Assembly (NCBI RefSeq): GCF_047511655.1
Contig: NC_133390.1
Span: forward strand, 127,153,583-127,217,582
Length of the DNA: 64,000 nt
Origin: Castor canadensis
Lineage: Eukaryota > Chordata > Mammalia > Rodentia > Castoridae
Direction: 5' to 3'
Positions 48,201 through 62,403 of the stretch are shown here, in pieces (the stretch's first letter is position 1; the number at the start of each line of letters is the position of its first letter). The translations under genes were made by a program, and so were the position numbers. The notes under the pieces are model-generated. The model did no database searches. It was not told the origin of the DNA and saw only the letters and a list, made by a program, of their open reading frames with translations.

Positions 48201-51200
48201 AGTTTGAGTCTTAGAAATATACAGTTTGTTAATTGACATGACTATTGCTTTATCTAGTGACTTCACTTAGTATATTAGGGAAACTGTCTTTATAAGAATT
48301 TTTGAGGTGAAGATGAATGAAATATATTTGGAAATAATGTTCTTAAAGCTGGTATGTAATTTTGTGTGTGTGTGTCGTTTTTTGTTTTTTTTTTTTTTAG
48401 TCTGGAAATTATGATGCCTGTCTGCAACACCTTGCCTGTCTACAAGATATAAACAAAGATGATTATAAAATAATATTGAATACAGCAGTAGCTGAATTTT
48501 TTAAAAGTAATCAAACAACAACAGATAATTTGAGACAAACACTTAACCAGCTGAAGAATCAGGTGATAAATGAATTTAACTATAAAAAATTATTGTGCTC
48601 ATTTGTGAACTAGAACTAAGGAAAATAAATGTGATTTCTTGTCTGATACCTATGGCAGAATTTCTAATGTATTTTTGAAACATGCATTGGTATTTTACTT
48701 GTACGAAATTATTATTCCAGGAAGCAAAAGGTATGTTACATGTGTTTATTTTGTTTTGTTTTGTATTGGGTTTTTAAATAACTTGAACAGAATAGTCTAA
48801 TTACCAAATTTGAATGTGCTTTATAGTTTTCAGGAAGAAGTCAAGTAGAACCATGTAAAGACCCTTAGTTACCGAGATATATCTTATTTATATACCTTGT
48901 AGGATCTTAATCATTGGTAATACTGTCTGGTTTTCACAATTTTGTATCAGGAAATGATTAAATAGAAGATAGTCTGATTTATATCTGGTTTGGAATTTGA
49001 ATTGGTCATTGTTTGGGTCATAACAGTTCACACATCACAGATATCACTGATAGTGCTCACAGGATCAGCTAGCAGGCAGCTACTCACTATGTGACAGACT
49101 GCCAAAGATCTTCTGTGTAGCATCTCATGTTTTCTTCTCACTGGCTCCATGAAACTGCTGCTGTCATTTTTCTCATAGGTGTGAAAGGTTGAGGGACAGC
49201 TAGCTATGTAAATTTCTAAAGATATCACACCTTTTTGTTTGTTTGTTTGTTTGTTTTTGCGGTACTGGGGTATGAACCAGAGTCTACACCTTGAGCCACT
49301 CCACCAGCCCTTTTTTGTGAAGGGTTTTTTTGGGGGGTTTTTTGCCTTTTTTTTTTTTTTTTTTTTTAATATGTGTTTTTTTTTTTATTGTTTTATTATT
49401 CATATGTGCATACAAGGCTTGGGTCATTTCTCCCCACTGCCCCCACCCCCTGTGAAGGGTTTTTTGAGATAGGTTTTGCAAACTATTTGCCCAGACTGGC
49501 TTGGAACCATGATCCTCCTGATCTCTGCCTCCTGTGTAGCTAGGATTACAGATATGAGCTACCAGCACCTGGCTTAAAGACATCAAGCCTTTAAGTAGTA
49601 ACAATTATAGAATCCCTGTTCTGTTTGACTTTGGAGCCAGCAGTGTTAATTACTGCTTCATGCTGTAGGGAGTCCTGAGACCTTGAGCCCATGTCTGGTA
49701 GTCAGGAGTACCTTTATACCATACACTATCATTTTAAACATGGTACATTCAGAAGTAGGTGATCACTTCAGGTTGTTCATAATTCTGTTTAGCAGTAAAG
49801 TAATTTTTAAATCCTGTTAAAGTTCTTCACTGAGAAGTGGGGCATAGTAGTACACTGCTGTAATCTCAGCTGCTCAAAAAGCTGAGGCAGGAGTCTCACG
49901 GGTTTGAAGCCAGCCTGACCAAAATAGCAAGACTTTCACTCAAAAGAAAAAAAAATTTTTAATTCTTCAATGAAGATGAGGATAATAGCCAACGTTTATT
50001 TAATGCTTTCTTGACACTAAATTAATTATAAAGTGCTTTTTATACTATATCTCATATATTTCTCGCATTCAGCCTTTGGGGTAGGCACTTACTCAGTTTT
50101 AAAACTAGAGTTTGGGGCTCAGTTTTAAAACTAGGGTACAGAGCTCATAGTACTCAGGAGGCTGCGACCAGGAGGATCATGGTTCAAGGCCAACCCAGGC
50201 AAAAAAAAAAAAAAAACAAGACCCTATCTCAAAAACACCCAACACAAAAAAGGACTGGTAAAGTGGCTTGAGTGGTAGAAGGCCTGCAAAGCAAGCCTGA
50301 AGCCCCGAATTTAAATTCTAGTTCCACCAAAATAAATAAGTAAATAAAATAAAGCTAGGGTTTAGGAAGTCTAATAATCATTTTCATTTATCTTGCTGGT
50401 AAGGGAAAGGGTAGAATTTGAAGAAAGCTGATTCTTTGCTATGCAGGAGCTCTATAGCTTAAGCCATTCTGCCAGCGGAAAGCTGATTCTTGAGCCTATT
50501 CTAACTGCTTCGTCCTCACAGGTTTGTTATATCACATTTCTTCATTACTCCAATATTGTTTTCCATGACTTTATCTGGAGTTCCAAACTCAAAGGAAAGA
50601 TGATGTTTGCTGATAGCCAGTATGTGTGTTCTGTGTCCCCATAGATAGTTTCTTTTAGGACAGATTTGTTTGGTCTTTGAGAACAAGTTCAGCCTTAAAA
50701 CTATGTTCTAGAATCAGAGCTCCTGCAGACTTTGTATTGAGCCAAGAAACTTCTTTTTGAAATCCTTTCTCTAGGTTTTATTCTTAATAAGGTTGACTCA
50801 ATGCCTTTGAACTTTAGAGTTTCCTAGAAGTGTTTGTATTTGGGTCTCCTGACTCCTTTAAGTCATCCTTCTGTTCATAGTCACATGTCTTGGGCACAGT
50901 TACACACCTTTTCAACCTGTTCCTCTTTCATTGACACATTTAATGACTTCTTGTTCTGACTAGAGCAATTACTAGGTTATTTTGATGAATCAGAAAATGT
51001 AGCAAAATGGGTTGGGGGATGTCAGCACAATTGTGGGGCATTTGCCTAACATGCATGAGACCCTGGGTTCCATCCCTGGCACCACAAAAAAACAAAAAAA
51101 GAAGGAAGGAGGGAGGGCCTCATGTTTGCTAGGCAGGTGCTCTACCATTTGAGCCACTCTGCCGAAACTGGGGTTTGAACTTAGGGGTTCATGCCTGCAA

Positions 51201-54200
51201 AGCAGCATCCTCCCTCTTGAGCCATACCTTCAGGCCATTTTGCTGTGGTTATTTTGGAGATGAGGTCTCACGAACTATTTGCCTGGACTGGCCTCGGACC
51301 ATAATCCTCTCAGTTTCAGCCTCCAAATTAGCTAGGATTACAGGCATGAGCCACCAGTGCCTGGCATGCTATTGTTTTTTGTTCGCTTATTGACCTCAAA
51401 TTGAGATTCTATTGTCTCAGCCTCCTAGGCACACTACCACTCCCGGCTTTAATGTTTAAATTTTGTAATATGTTTTACAGTTCTTCACATTATGTAACAT
51501 TTTTAAGGGAAAGTTTTTTTTTTTTTTTTTTTGCAATGCTGGGGCTTGAACTCAGGGCCTTCACCTTGAGCCACTCCACCAGCCCTTTTTTGTGATGGGA
51601 TTTTTTGCAATAGGGTCATGTGAACTATTTGTTCAGGCTGATTTTGAACTTTGATCCTCCTGATCTCTGCCTCCTGAATAGCTAGGATTATAGGCAAGAG
51701 CCACCAACGTCAGCAGGGAAAGATCATTTTGAGTTGGGCCTACTCTCCATACACCTTCTTAAAACTCATGAGGCTAGAAAATGGGACTCCTAATCCGAAG
51801 CAGTGTTGGTAGTTCAAATAACAAGGATATCTTCCTAGTGGCAACGGAGAGAGCTACCCTGCCTGTGCTAGACACTTTGTAATAAAGTCCCATCCAAACA
51901 CTTTACTTAACAGGTGCTACTGTTAAGTAAAGAAAACAGGTAAAAGGGATGATTTTTTAATATTTGGGAGGAATTAAATTCTAAAGGCACTATTGAAAGT
52001 GTAGAAAACTCTGAATAAGAAATGGTGGCGAGCTGGGTGCCAGTGGCTCACATCTTTAATCCTAGCAACTTGGGAGGCTGAGATTGGGAGGATGGAGTTT
52101 CAAGGCTAGCCTGTGCAAATAGTTTGTGAGACTCCATCTCCAAACTAACCAGAGAAAAATGGACCGGAGGTGTGGCTCAAGCAGTAGAGTGCCTGCTCTG
52201 CAAGTGAGAGTTCAAACCCAGGGAAGGAAGGAAAGAAGGGAGGGAGGAGAGGAAGGCGGGGAAGCCTTCAGCTGGGCAGCTCAGGGGTAGAGTGCTTGCC
52301 TAGCAGCCACGAGGCCCTAAGTTTGATCCCCAGCACTTCCAAAAAAGAAATGTTAGCCTCTTTTCCTCTTTATTAGTGAATTCTTTCACTTTTGCTCTTT
52401 ATTTCTTTACGGTTGTTAGAGCAAGTTCTCTTGATTGTTTTATAGGTCCACTCTGCTGTTGAAGAGATGGATGGATTAGATGATGTTGAAAACAGCATGC
52501 TGTATTATAATCAAGCAGTCATTCTTTATCATCTGCGGCAATATACAGAGGCAATAGCAGTTGGTGAAAAACTTTATCAGTTCATAGAACCTTTTGGTAT
52601 GTTACCTGTCAAGTCAGAAGTTTCCTTATGCTCTCATACTTGTAAAATTTATTTATTGTATTTAGATTATTGTACCTAAATAACCTAATCAAAATTACAT
52701 GCCAGTATTTCAAAGAAAAAAGACTATGTCAACTTTTCTAAATTTGCTTCTAAAGTAGATAAAAACTGTATGATATTTAGATAAATTCAGGTTTCCTTTT
52801 TGTACCCTGTCTCACGTAAGCTTTGAAGATGATGATTAGAAATGTGGGAAAATGTTGGAATCTTAGGTTTTCCTTGGCTGTTTGAACACTACCTTAGTAA
52901 GCCAGACCCTTTCTTAAGGAAGCATTTTGGACTGTTAGCATACAATGTAGTCTGTTTCTGACTGAAATTCCTGTATGCAGTCTGCTAGTATAAACTACAT
53001 TTGCTTTTTTTTTTTTTGTCTGAACTGGCTGGCCTCAAGTAGGAATAGGAGTAGTAAGACAGGTAAGAGAGCTAAGCAGGAGCTAGCAGAGCAGCAGAGG
53101 GAAGCTGGATCCAGAGGCAGTGGTTAGAGTGCACTCTTGGCTTCCAGCCCACAGTCAGTCTGATTTCATTTGTGCTTTGCATTTTTCTGTTTTTCTCCTG
53201 ATTTTTTTCTGTTAAATTTAGAACATTAATAGGAATTCCTAACTTATGAACACCATTTCTGGTTATGGTTACCACAGGACAAAATGATGCCCCTGTGGCA
53301 CTTTGGAAGATGCTGATTGAGCTGCTGGTTACTGTGATTTCAAGGGGCTGTGTTGAGGTTCTTTTCTTCTCCCCTCAATTCTAAGGGCTTGGTGACTGGA
53401 CAGACTGGGCAGGAGAGATGTTAGTGATTAGGGATAGTATAACTGGTGACCAGTTCTGCATAGCTAGAAGTCAGAAATATGGCTCACTTGTGTGCTAAAA
53501 AGCATATTCCCCAAAGAGTTCACAAAATCCCATCAGTCTGTACAGTGACTGAACAGAATATAGCAAACAATATAGTCAGTATTTAAATCCTTTTTTCTTT
53601 TCTGAAAATTATTTTTTCCTTTTCTAAGTTTTACTACTTGGGTTCTTTTTTTTTTTTTTTAAGATCTTATTTTGAACATAATAGTTTTAGGTTCATAGCA
53701 AAATTGAAAGGAAAATGCAGAAATTCCATGTACCCTCTTCCCCACCCCCACCCATATTTATAAATCTCCACATTACCAGTATCTCTCATTGCTAAGTGTG
53801 CCAATGTACATGTTATAGTTGATGAGCCTACACTGACACATGATCTGAATCCATGCCTTACATTAGAGTTTACTCCTAGTGTTGAACATTCTGTGGGTTT
53901 GGACCAGTAGGCCCATTGTAGTAGTATACAGAGGATGTTCACTGCCCTAAAAATTCTGTTTCCGTCTATCATCCTCTCCTCTTTTCTCCAACCACTGAGT
54001 TTTTGCTGTTTCTATAGTTTTATGTTTTCCAGAAAATGAAACAATATTATAACTACTAGATTCTTCATATAACACACATTTATTGAGCACATGGGCCAAT
54101 GCTGTGGTACAGGTTCTTCTGAAATATGGGGCTGCTGTGATGAACAAAGCCGAGAAAGTCTTTACCCTCCATTAAGCTTATATTCGGATGGGAGAGAAGG

Positions 54201-55964
54201 CAACATAATATATATTGTGAGGTGGTTGAATGCTGTGAAGTAAAGCTAAAATCGGGTAAGAGGATAGAAACTGAGGATGTTACTTTTAAACAAAGTCTGG
54301 GATCAGTCAGTATTTGAGAAGAGATTTGAGTAAGGAAAGGAGGTGAGTGGCAATTTCTTGAGGAAAGTATTCCAACTAAGGCTTACTGTATATCCTGAGG
54401 ACCTTAGGTGAGCACAGTGTTGAGTGAGAGGAACTGCAGAGAGGCCTCTGTGGAGCGGGGTTGGGGAACAGTAGGAGATAAAGTTAGACGCAATGGGCCC
54501 AACAGGTATAGCATTGTAAGGATTTAATGTCTGAAATATGCTCAGAATCCTTGGGGATTCCACTTCTAAAGGCTTTTGAAATTTTCTGTTCTAGATTTTA
54601 GTGGCTGCCTTTTATTTATTTATTTTTTTGACAATGGTGGGGTTTCAACTCCAAGCCTCACACTTGGTAGGCAGCTGCTCTAAAACTTGAGCCACTCCAC
54701 CTGCCTTTTTTGTGTTTGGCAGGATCCTTGGTGTTGAACCGAGATCTTCCTGGTCTCTGCTTCCCAAGTAGACAGATGTCTTTTAGACTCATTTTTCCCT
54801 TATATTTTTCCTTTCATCTTCACTTTTGAAAGGAAAAGAGAATGGTTTTATGTCATACCAAGTTGCCTGCATTGCATTTTCCTCTTGGCAGTTTCAATTT
54901 TCACATGCGCTCCACTTCACACCTTGCTGCTTTTGCTTCCATAATCACATTCTTTTTCCATCTCTGTGATATAGAAAGGAAATCTTTTTCTTAGAGCATA
55001 AACCTTATTAGACTTAGAAGGAACCTCAAGAGACCTTCTGCCTTCGAGTAGGTAAAGTATTCCCTCATTTCTGGCCGTTGAGGCTTAAAAAGTTAAGTGA
55101 TGTTCAAAGTCCACAGGTCCACCAAGTAGCAGAGCAAGAACTGGAATTCAGGTTTATTATTACCTAAGTTAGATTCCTTGGTGCATGTGCTAGCATTTAG
55201 TAAATATTTTACAAAGAAGGTTTAGTCCTGGGATCCCTGAAATGACAGGCGTTGAGACCCCTCAGTAACACAGCATTGTTGGCATAGCAAGTTAATTCAT
55301 TCTCGACTCGCGACCTGCATTCACTTGCTCTGTAGAGCTCCGCACTGTTACAGGGGTAGTCTGAGATAAGTGCTTGATTTTGGATTATGACTTTTCTTTT
55401 CCTATTTGTTTTTTTTTTTCTTGCCAGAAGAAAAATTTGCCCAAGCAGTGTGTTTTTTGCTTGTAGACCTATATATATTAACCTACCAAGCTGAGAAAGC
55501 TTTGCATCTTCTTGCCGTCCTAGAAAAAATGATTTCACAGGGTAACAATAACAAAAATGGAAAAAGTGAGGTAAGTGTCTCCATATAATCAAACTAAAAT
55601 TGAGTATCTTAACAGCTTTATTGAGATAAAATTCACATAAATTACCTTGTTTTTTGCCCAAACCCAGTAAGCTGCTGTTTTAGTGTACAGTTCAGTGGTT
55701 TTTTTTTTTTTTTACTATGTTCACATAGTTGTACAAGCGTTACCACTATCTTATTACAGAATGTCCTCACTAACTCAAAAAGAAACCAGAATTCATTATT
55801 ATTTCACCTCTCTCTGTCCTGGCAGCCACTATTCTGTTCCCTATCTCTGTGGATTTGCCCAGTGCTGGATATACATATAAGTGGAACATGTAACCTTTTG
55901 TGATGGGTTTCTTTCAGTTAGTATTTTTCATGTACTTTATCCCCTCCCCCACCCCCCCCCACCC

Positions 55965-56012
<48 letters not shown>

Positions 56013-57155
56013 AAACTGGAGTTTGAACTAAGGGCCTCATGCTTACTAGGTAGGCACTCCACCACTTGAGCCATGTCTCCAACTCCTTACTTTATCCCTT
56101 TCTGTAACTGAGTGCTATTCCATTTCATTACACAAATAATGTCATGTTTTTAAGTCCAGCAGTTGATGGACATTTGTGATCCTTTCCACTTTTGACTATT
56201 AAAAATAATGCTACTATGAACATTCATGTACTGCTTTTTGTTTGTGTGTTCACTTTTTTTCTTTTGTGGGATTGGGGTTTGATTCAGTGCCTCATGCTTG
56301 AAAAGCAGGTGCTTTACCATTTGAGGGATACTCCAGTCCATTTTGCTCTGCTTATTTTGGAGATGGGTTCTCACGAACTATTTGTCCTGGCTGGCCTTGA
56401 ACCATTGTTTTCCCAATCTCAGCTTTCCAAATAGCTAGGATTATAGGCGTGAGCCATCCGCACCTAGCATTATTTTCATTTCTTCAGGAAGAGTATTTGA
56501 GGGTGAAATCACTGTGTTGTATAGTAATTGCATATTTAGCCTTAGTGGGGTAACTACTGGACTATTTTCCAAAGTAGTTTAATTATTTTACCTTCTCACC
56601 AGCAATTCTGGAAGGTTATAATATTTCTTGTTATTGTCTTTTTTTGTTTGTTTGAGACAGTGCCTTGAACGCACCTCTCATCCTCCTGTTCCAGCCTCCC
56701 AAGTGCTGCAATTATAAGCATGTGCCACGACACTAGCTTGTATGTCTTTGTAAAACGTTTAGCCATCTCAGTGCAAAGTGGTACCTCATAATACTTTTGA
56801 TTCGTGTTTCCTGAATGACTAAGGATATATACTCAGCATTTTTTCATGTGCAGAATATTTGTACAGAATATTAAGGTTAGAAAAGATAATAAAATCTGTA
56901 ATATGAAGCCAAGCATGGTGGCATTCATCTAGAATCCCAGGCATTTGGGAAGTAGAGGTAGGAGGATTAGTTAAGCCCAGGAGATAGCAGCCAGCTTCGG
57001 TAACATAGGGAGACCCTGAGACAGTTTTTCTAAGACAGAAAAAAATCCATAATCTATGTAGACAGCTTAGCTTTCATTAGGGAAAATTTCATCATTAAAG
57101 CTCTTCAAGGAGAGCATACATTAAATTGGGAGAACACCTGGGATCGATCCCCAGC

Positions 57156-57193
<38 letters not shown>

Positions 57194-60100
57194 CATCCAT
57201 TTACAGTAATTAAGCTACACCATGTTCTGCTAAGAGACTTGGTGTGTATTAAGAATATATCCATTTAGCTGGGCGCCAGTGGCTCACGCCTGTAATCCTA
57301 ACTAACTCAGAGGCAGAGATCAGGAGGATCTCAATTCCAAGCCAGCTTGGGCAAATGGTTCTCAAGACCCTATCTCGAAAATACCCAATACAAAACAAAT
57401 GGTAGAGAGGCTGAAGTGGTAGAGCACCTGCCTACCAAGCATGAGTCCCTGAGTTCAAATCCCAGTACTATAAAAAAAAAAAAAAAAAGAATACATCCAT
57501 TTACACATCTATAATACTACTTACTTGGGAGGCTGAGATGGGGAGGATTGTGATTCGAGGCCAGCCCAGGGAAATAGTTCAAGAGACTCCCATCTCAGAG
57601 CAAAATGGACTGGAGGTGTGGCTCAAGTGGCAGAGCACCTGTTTTTGAAGACTCGAAGCTCTGAGTTCATAACCCTAGACCCACCAAAAAAGCAAAACAA
57701 AACAAAAACAAAAGAATACATCCTGGAAGACTTGATGTTACTATTTCTCAGAAGTTTATAGCATTATTTATCCTTAAGCAAAACTGGAGGCTGGATGAAA
57801 GTAAGAAAGAGCAGGAAATGATTCCATTGGCTCTCATTTTACAGGGGATTCAATAGTCAAGCATTAAAAAGAGAAAAATTTTTGCTACTACATTTACTAT
57901 AATCATTAAAATACTATCTTCCCTTCCAGATAATATCTGGACCTTATTTATTCATTAGCTTCTTTTTTTGTGTGTGGGGGGGGTGGTACTAGAGTTTGAA
58001 CTCCAGACCTCATGCTTGCTAGGTAGGTGCTCTCCCATCTGAGCCACTCCACCAGCCTTTTTTTGTGTTGGGTATTTTCAAGATAGGGTCTTGAGACTTA
58101 TTTGCTTGGGCTGGCTTTGAATCTCATTCCTCCTGATCTCTCCCTCCCGAGTAGCTAGGATTACAGGAATGAGCCACCAGCACTGGGCACATTAGGTTCT
58201 TAAGTAACTTATTTCTTCATTGAATAAATTATGATCATTTAAGCATTAAAAAAAAAACCCACACCAGGCACCAGTGCTCACATCTGTAATCCTAGCTACT
58301 CAGGAGGCAGAGATCAGGAGGATTGTGGTTCAAAGCAGCCAGGCAGATAGTTCTGCAAGACCCTATCTTGAAAAAACCCTTCATAAAAAAAAAAAGGCGG
58401 GGGGGGGGGCGGCTGATGGAGTGGCTCAAGGTGTAGGCCCTGAGTTCAAGCCCCAGTATGGCAAAAAAAAAATACACATCCTGGGTCTTATGTCTTTTGC
58501 TGCGCTGCTTCTTCTAAAGGGATGACCCTTTTTCTTCATGTTTCTCCCAATCTATTTTTGTGGCACTGGGGTTTGAACACTGGCCTTGTGCTTGCTAGGC
58601 AGGTGCTCTACCACTTGAGTCACTTCTCCAACCCTTTTTGCTTTAGTTATTTTTCAGATAGGGCTCACATTTTTGCCTGGGGCTGTGTCTGATGGTGATA
58701 CTCCTGCCTATAACCTCCTACAGTTGTTGGGATTACAACCCTGCATCACTATGCCCAGCTCTACCCCTTATTATATAGAAAAGGAATATATGAGGGAAAG
58801 ATTGCCAATGCCTTTCTACCTGGGACCACTTGCTAGGACTGGTTGCTGTGCCCCCCGCCCCCCGCCTATAAAAGTTTGAGGTTTAAACATAAAGTAGACA
58901 TCTAGGATGTTTTACTTTTTTCTGCCTAACAAATGTTTATATATAAAGTATTTCAGTTGAACAACCTGCATTATTCCTGGAAATTGTGTTGTAAAATACT
59001 TAATTTTTATGTTTAGTACTTGTAGCATTTGCTGAAATATAATTTAGTTCAGTAGATGCTTGTTGCTGTGCTCTATACTTAAGTGACAAAATGGAGACAC
59101 TGTAGTTCTTGATTTTAGGGACTTCTGCTGAGAAGGAATAGATGGCATAACATCAGTTCATGGACTGGGAGGAGTGAGGTTAGGGAGTGGTTCACAGGAG
59201 TTTGAACATTTGATTTGACTATCCAAATAGTCTGACAAGCCAAAAAAGGAAGAATGCTGTGCTGGGCATGGTGGCTCACATCTGTAATCCCACATATGAG
59301 TGGAGGTAGAGATTGGGAGGATCATGGTTTGAGGCCAGTGTGGGCAGAAAGTTAGCAAGACCCTATCTCAACCAATAGCTGGGTGTGGTGGCATAAATAG
59401 GAGGATCAAGGTCCAGGCCAGCCCTGGCAAAAACACGAGACCCTATGGGAAATATTAAAGCCAAAAGGACTGGGAGCATGGTTCAAGTGGTAGAGTGCTT
59501 TCCTAGCAAGCATGAGGCCTGAGTTCAAACTCCAATACTGAGAAAAACAAAAAGAGAAAAATTGAACAGGGTAACAATCCAGGCAGAGAAAACAGAATAG
59601 AAGGCATGAATGTCTGGTATGCTGGGAGATTTTCTGATAATAAAATAAGCAGCATCCGAGGAGTGTAATAGAGAACAGGAGGAATAAGGTTGGTGATGGG
59701 AATGTGGATTAGAGTGTGAAGAAGTACTTATCTAGCAAGTTAGAACTTGATTTAGTTGGCAGTGTTTATAGCAGAGAAAGTTTTTAGGAAGGCAGGGACG
59801 TGATCCGTTGGGAGTTGTAGAGAGATAGACTGCGTAACACCTGTGTTTTTAAAGCAAGCTTTTCATGCTCAGATGTGAGTTTCTCTAAGTAGTTTCCTGT
59901 CGTGCACTGGACACTATTGAGCCTGAACCTCTTGAGAGTGGGTCCTGCTGTTCTGTATTTTGAAAATACTCTGATTTCTCTATTAGCTTACTTGGAAGTT
60001 AGTTATGGTCAATTTAAACAGACTTTGTTTCACCATCCTACAGACTGGCAATAATACCAACAAAGATGGAGCTAATCATAAAGCTGAAAGTGGAGCTCTG

Positions 60101-62364
60101 ATTGAAGCTGCAAAGTCAAAGATACATCAGGTAGTATAAACTTCACACACATAATGAAGCAATGTGATAAGTCAGTGAAAAAATACATGTTCATTCAAAG
60201 CAGGCATATTTATTCATTTTGAACGATTCTAATTTAGAAGTACATTTATCCCTCTATTTTGCTTAAAATGATAGTTTTTTAAATTATTTTATAAAAGGTT
60301 GAGATAAATAGCCTGGGAATGTATTAGATAATAAAATCAGTTTGGAATTTTAAAACCACTTAACTGTAGATATGGATTTTTAGGGTTTTTTTCTCGGAAC
60401 GCAAATATAAATTTTATTCTACAGTACTTTTTGTTGTTTAGCATTTACTCCAAGAGTACAATCAAAATAGAATATTTAAGATAATTTTAAACTTGATTTT
60501 GCAAGGAACTGGTGTGTATGTTGTAAACATATTGGGAATAAATTCCTTAATTAGAAAGCAAAACTTTAGCATATGTAAATGAATTATTCTTACTACTAGC
60601 ACTTCTCCTTTGACAGTACAAAGTAAGAGCATACATCCAAATGAAGTCCCTGAAAGCATGCAAAAGGGAAATCAAGTCAGTCATGAACACAGCTGGAAAC
60701 GTAAGTTCCTCTGGACTCTGCTCTTGTTTAACAGTTTCTCTTGTTTTACAGTTTTCTTATTTAGACTATGAGTATTGGTTAGTTTTAATAATTTATTTTC
60801 AGCTGGGGTCTGGTCCCAGTTGGTAGAGTGCATGCTTAGCTTGCATGAGGCAGACCCTGGGTTTAATCTGAAGATTGAACCAAATAGATAATTCATCTTA
60901 GTCTATTATATATACTAACAGACATAAACCTCAGTATTACATAGTTGGGAAGTAGTAATCATACTGTGTCCATAGTTTAATGCATATTTTTTACTTAAAA
61001 TTATAACTAATTTTAAGGGGGTGTAGGGAGCTTACCTAGCATGAGCAAGGCCCTGGGTTTGATCTCCAGCAACCAAAAAAAAAAAATTTTGATTAAGTAT
61101 GTCCCCTTTGTATCCATTCTTTAAGACCTGTACTTTAAATAGCTGCCTAGTATTCCAGTAGTAATCTATAAAAATTCACTTAGATGTTTTGCTGATACAT
61201 TCAACATTTGTGTTATTTTAGAATGTTTTAGTTTTACACTCAAAACATTCATTAAAGATTTAGCAGTCAAATTATAGCGAAAACTATTCCCAAATGAGTT
61301 TTCGATGACTGGTACTAGAATATTTGAGATATAATGACTCCTCCTCTTATTCTTCTCACCCCAGTCCTCTATGGATAAATAATTTGGTGCAAGAAACAAT
61401 TATGAACAAGTTGGTGTTATAGAAAATTGTCAATTTACAAGTATGACATCCTGAGGAGATACCAGGCAGAATCTAGATTAGCCCCTTTATTAGTATTCCA
61501 GTAGTGTTTTGTTTTGTTTTGTTTTGAGAACTGTTGTAATCCAGAACAATTATAGGCACAGAAGGATAGGACTAAATAGCCAGCCAGCCATGATCAAACT
61601 TTTTTTTTTTAAGATAAAGACATAATCTTTTCCTTTAAAGAATCTAGTCACAGGAAAGAGACAATTGAAAATAATTGTAATGCCATGCAATCAGTCGTCA
61701 TACCTCAATGAGGGGAAACTTCAGTTGAATAATCCTTGAAAACTCTTGTTCCTTAGTGACCAAGGTGAACAGGAAGCAGAGCAGAGGAACTAAGATTTAG
61801 AAGGAAAGCCGGTTTCTAAGCTGAAGTGAATAAGTAATGGACAGGGATTCCAGTTTCCATGGATATATATTTAGTGTTACCCACTGTGTGCTTTTACACT
61901 CTAAACTAGTATAATTTTGAGAACCCTCCACTCTAAGGATTCTAAGAGAAGTAAAAGATGATCTGCAACCCAAAACATAGTTTTTCAAACAGCAAGAGCA
62001 CTCAGAAACGAAGCTTTCTGTCGAGATCATTCTTCCATTCATACAGTGCTGCTGTTTTTCCTGTTTGGAAAAGTATTTGATTATTTGGGTTCTAATGAAA
62101 AGTACATTTGTATCCTAAGAAATAAGGACAATCATCAGTCTTTCTAAATGACTATAAAATTGAAAGACCTCACTGGGCGCAGGTGGCTAGGAGCCACTTA
62201 GGAGACAAAGATTGGGAGGATCGAGGTTTGAGGCCAGCCTAAGCAAATAGTTCTCGAGACCCCATCTCCAAAATAACTAGAGTGGGCTGGTGGAATGGCT
62301 CAAGTGGTAGAGGCCTGTCTAGCAAGCATGAGGCTCAGAGTTCAAACCCTAGTACTAACCCCCT

Positions 62365-62403
<39 letters not shown>

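Noticed and set aside
52467-52679. 70-codon frame as a separate small protein
   Set aside because: It is CNOT10 exon 4 read through its donor into intron 4.
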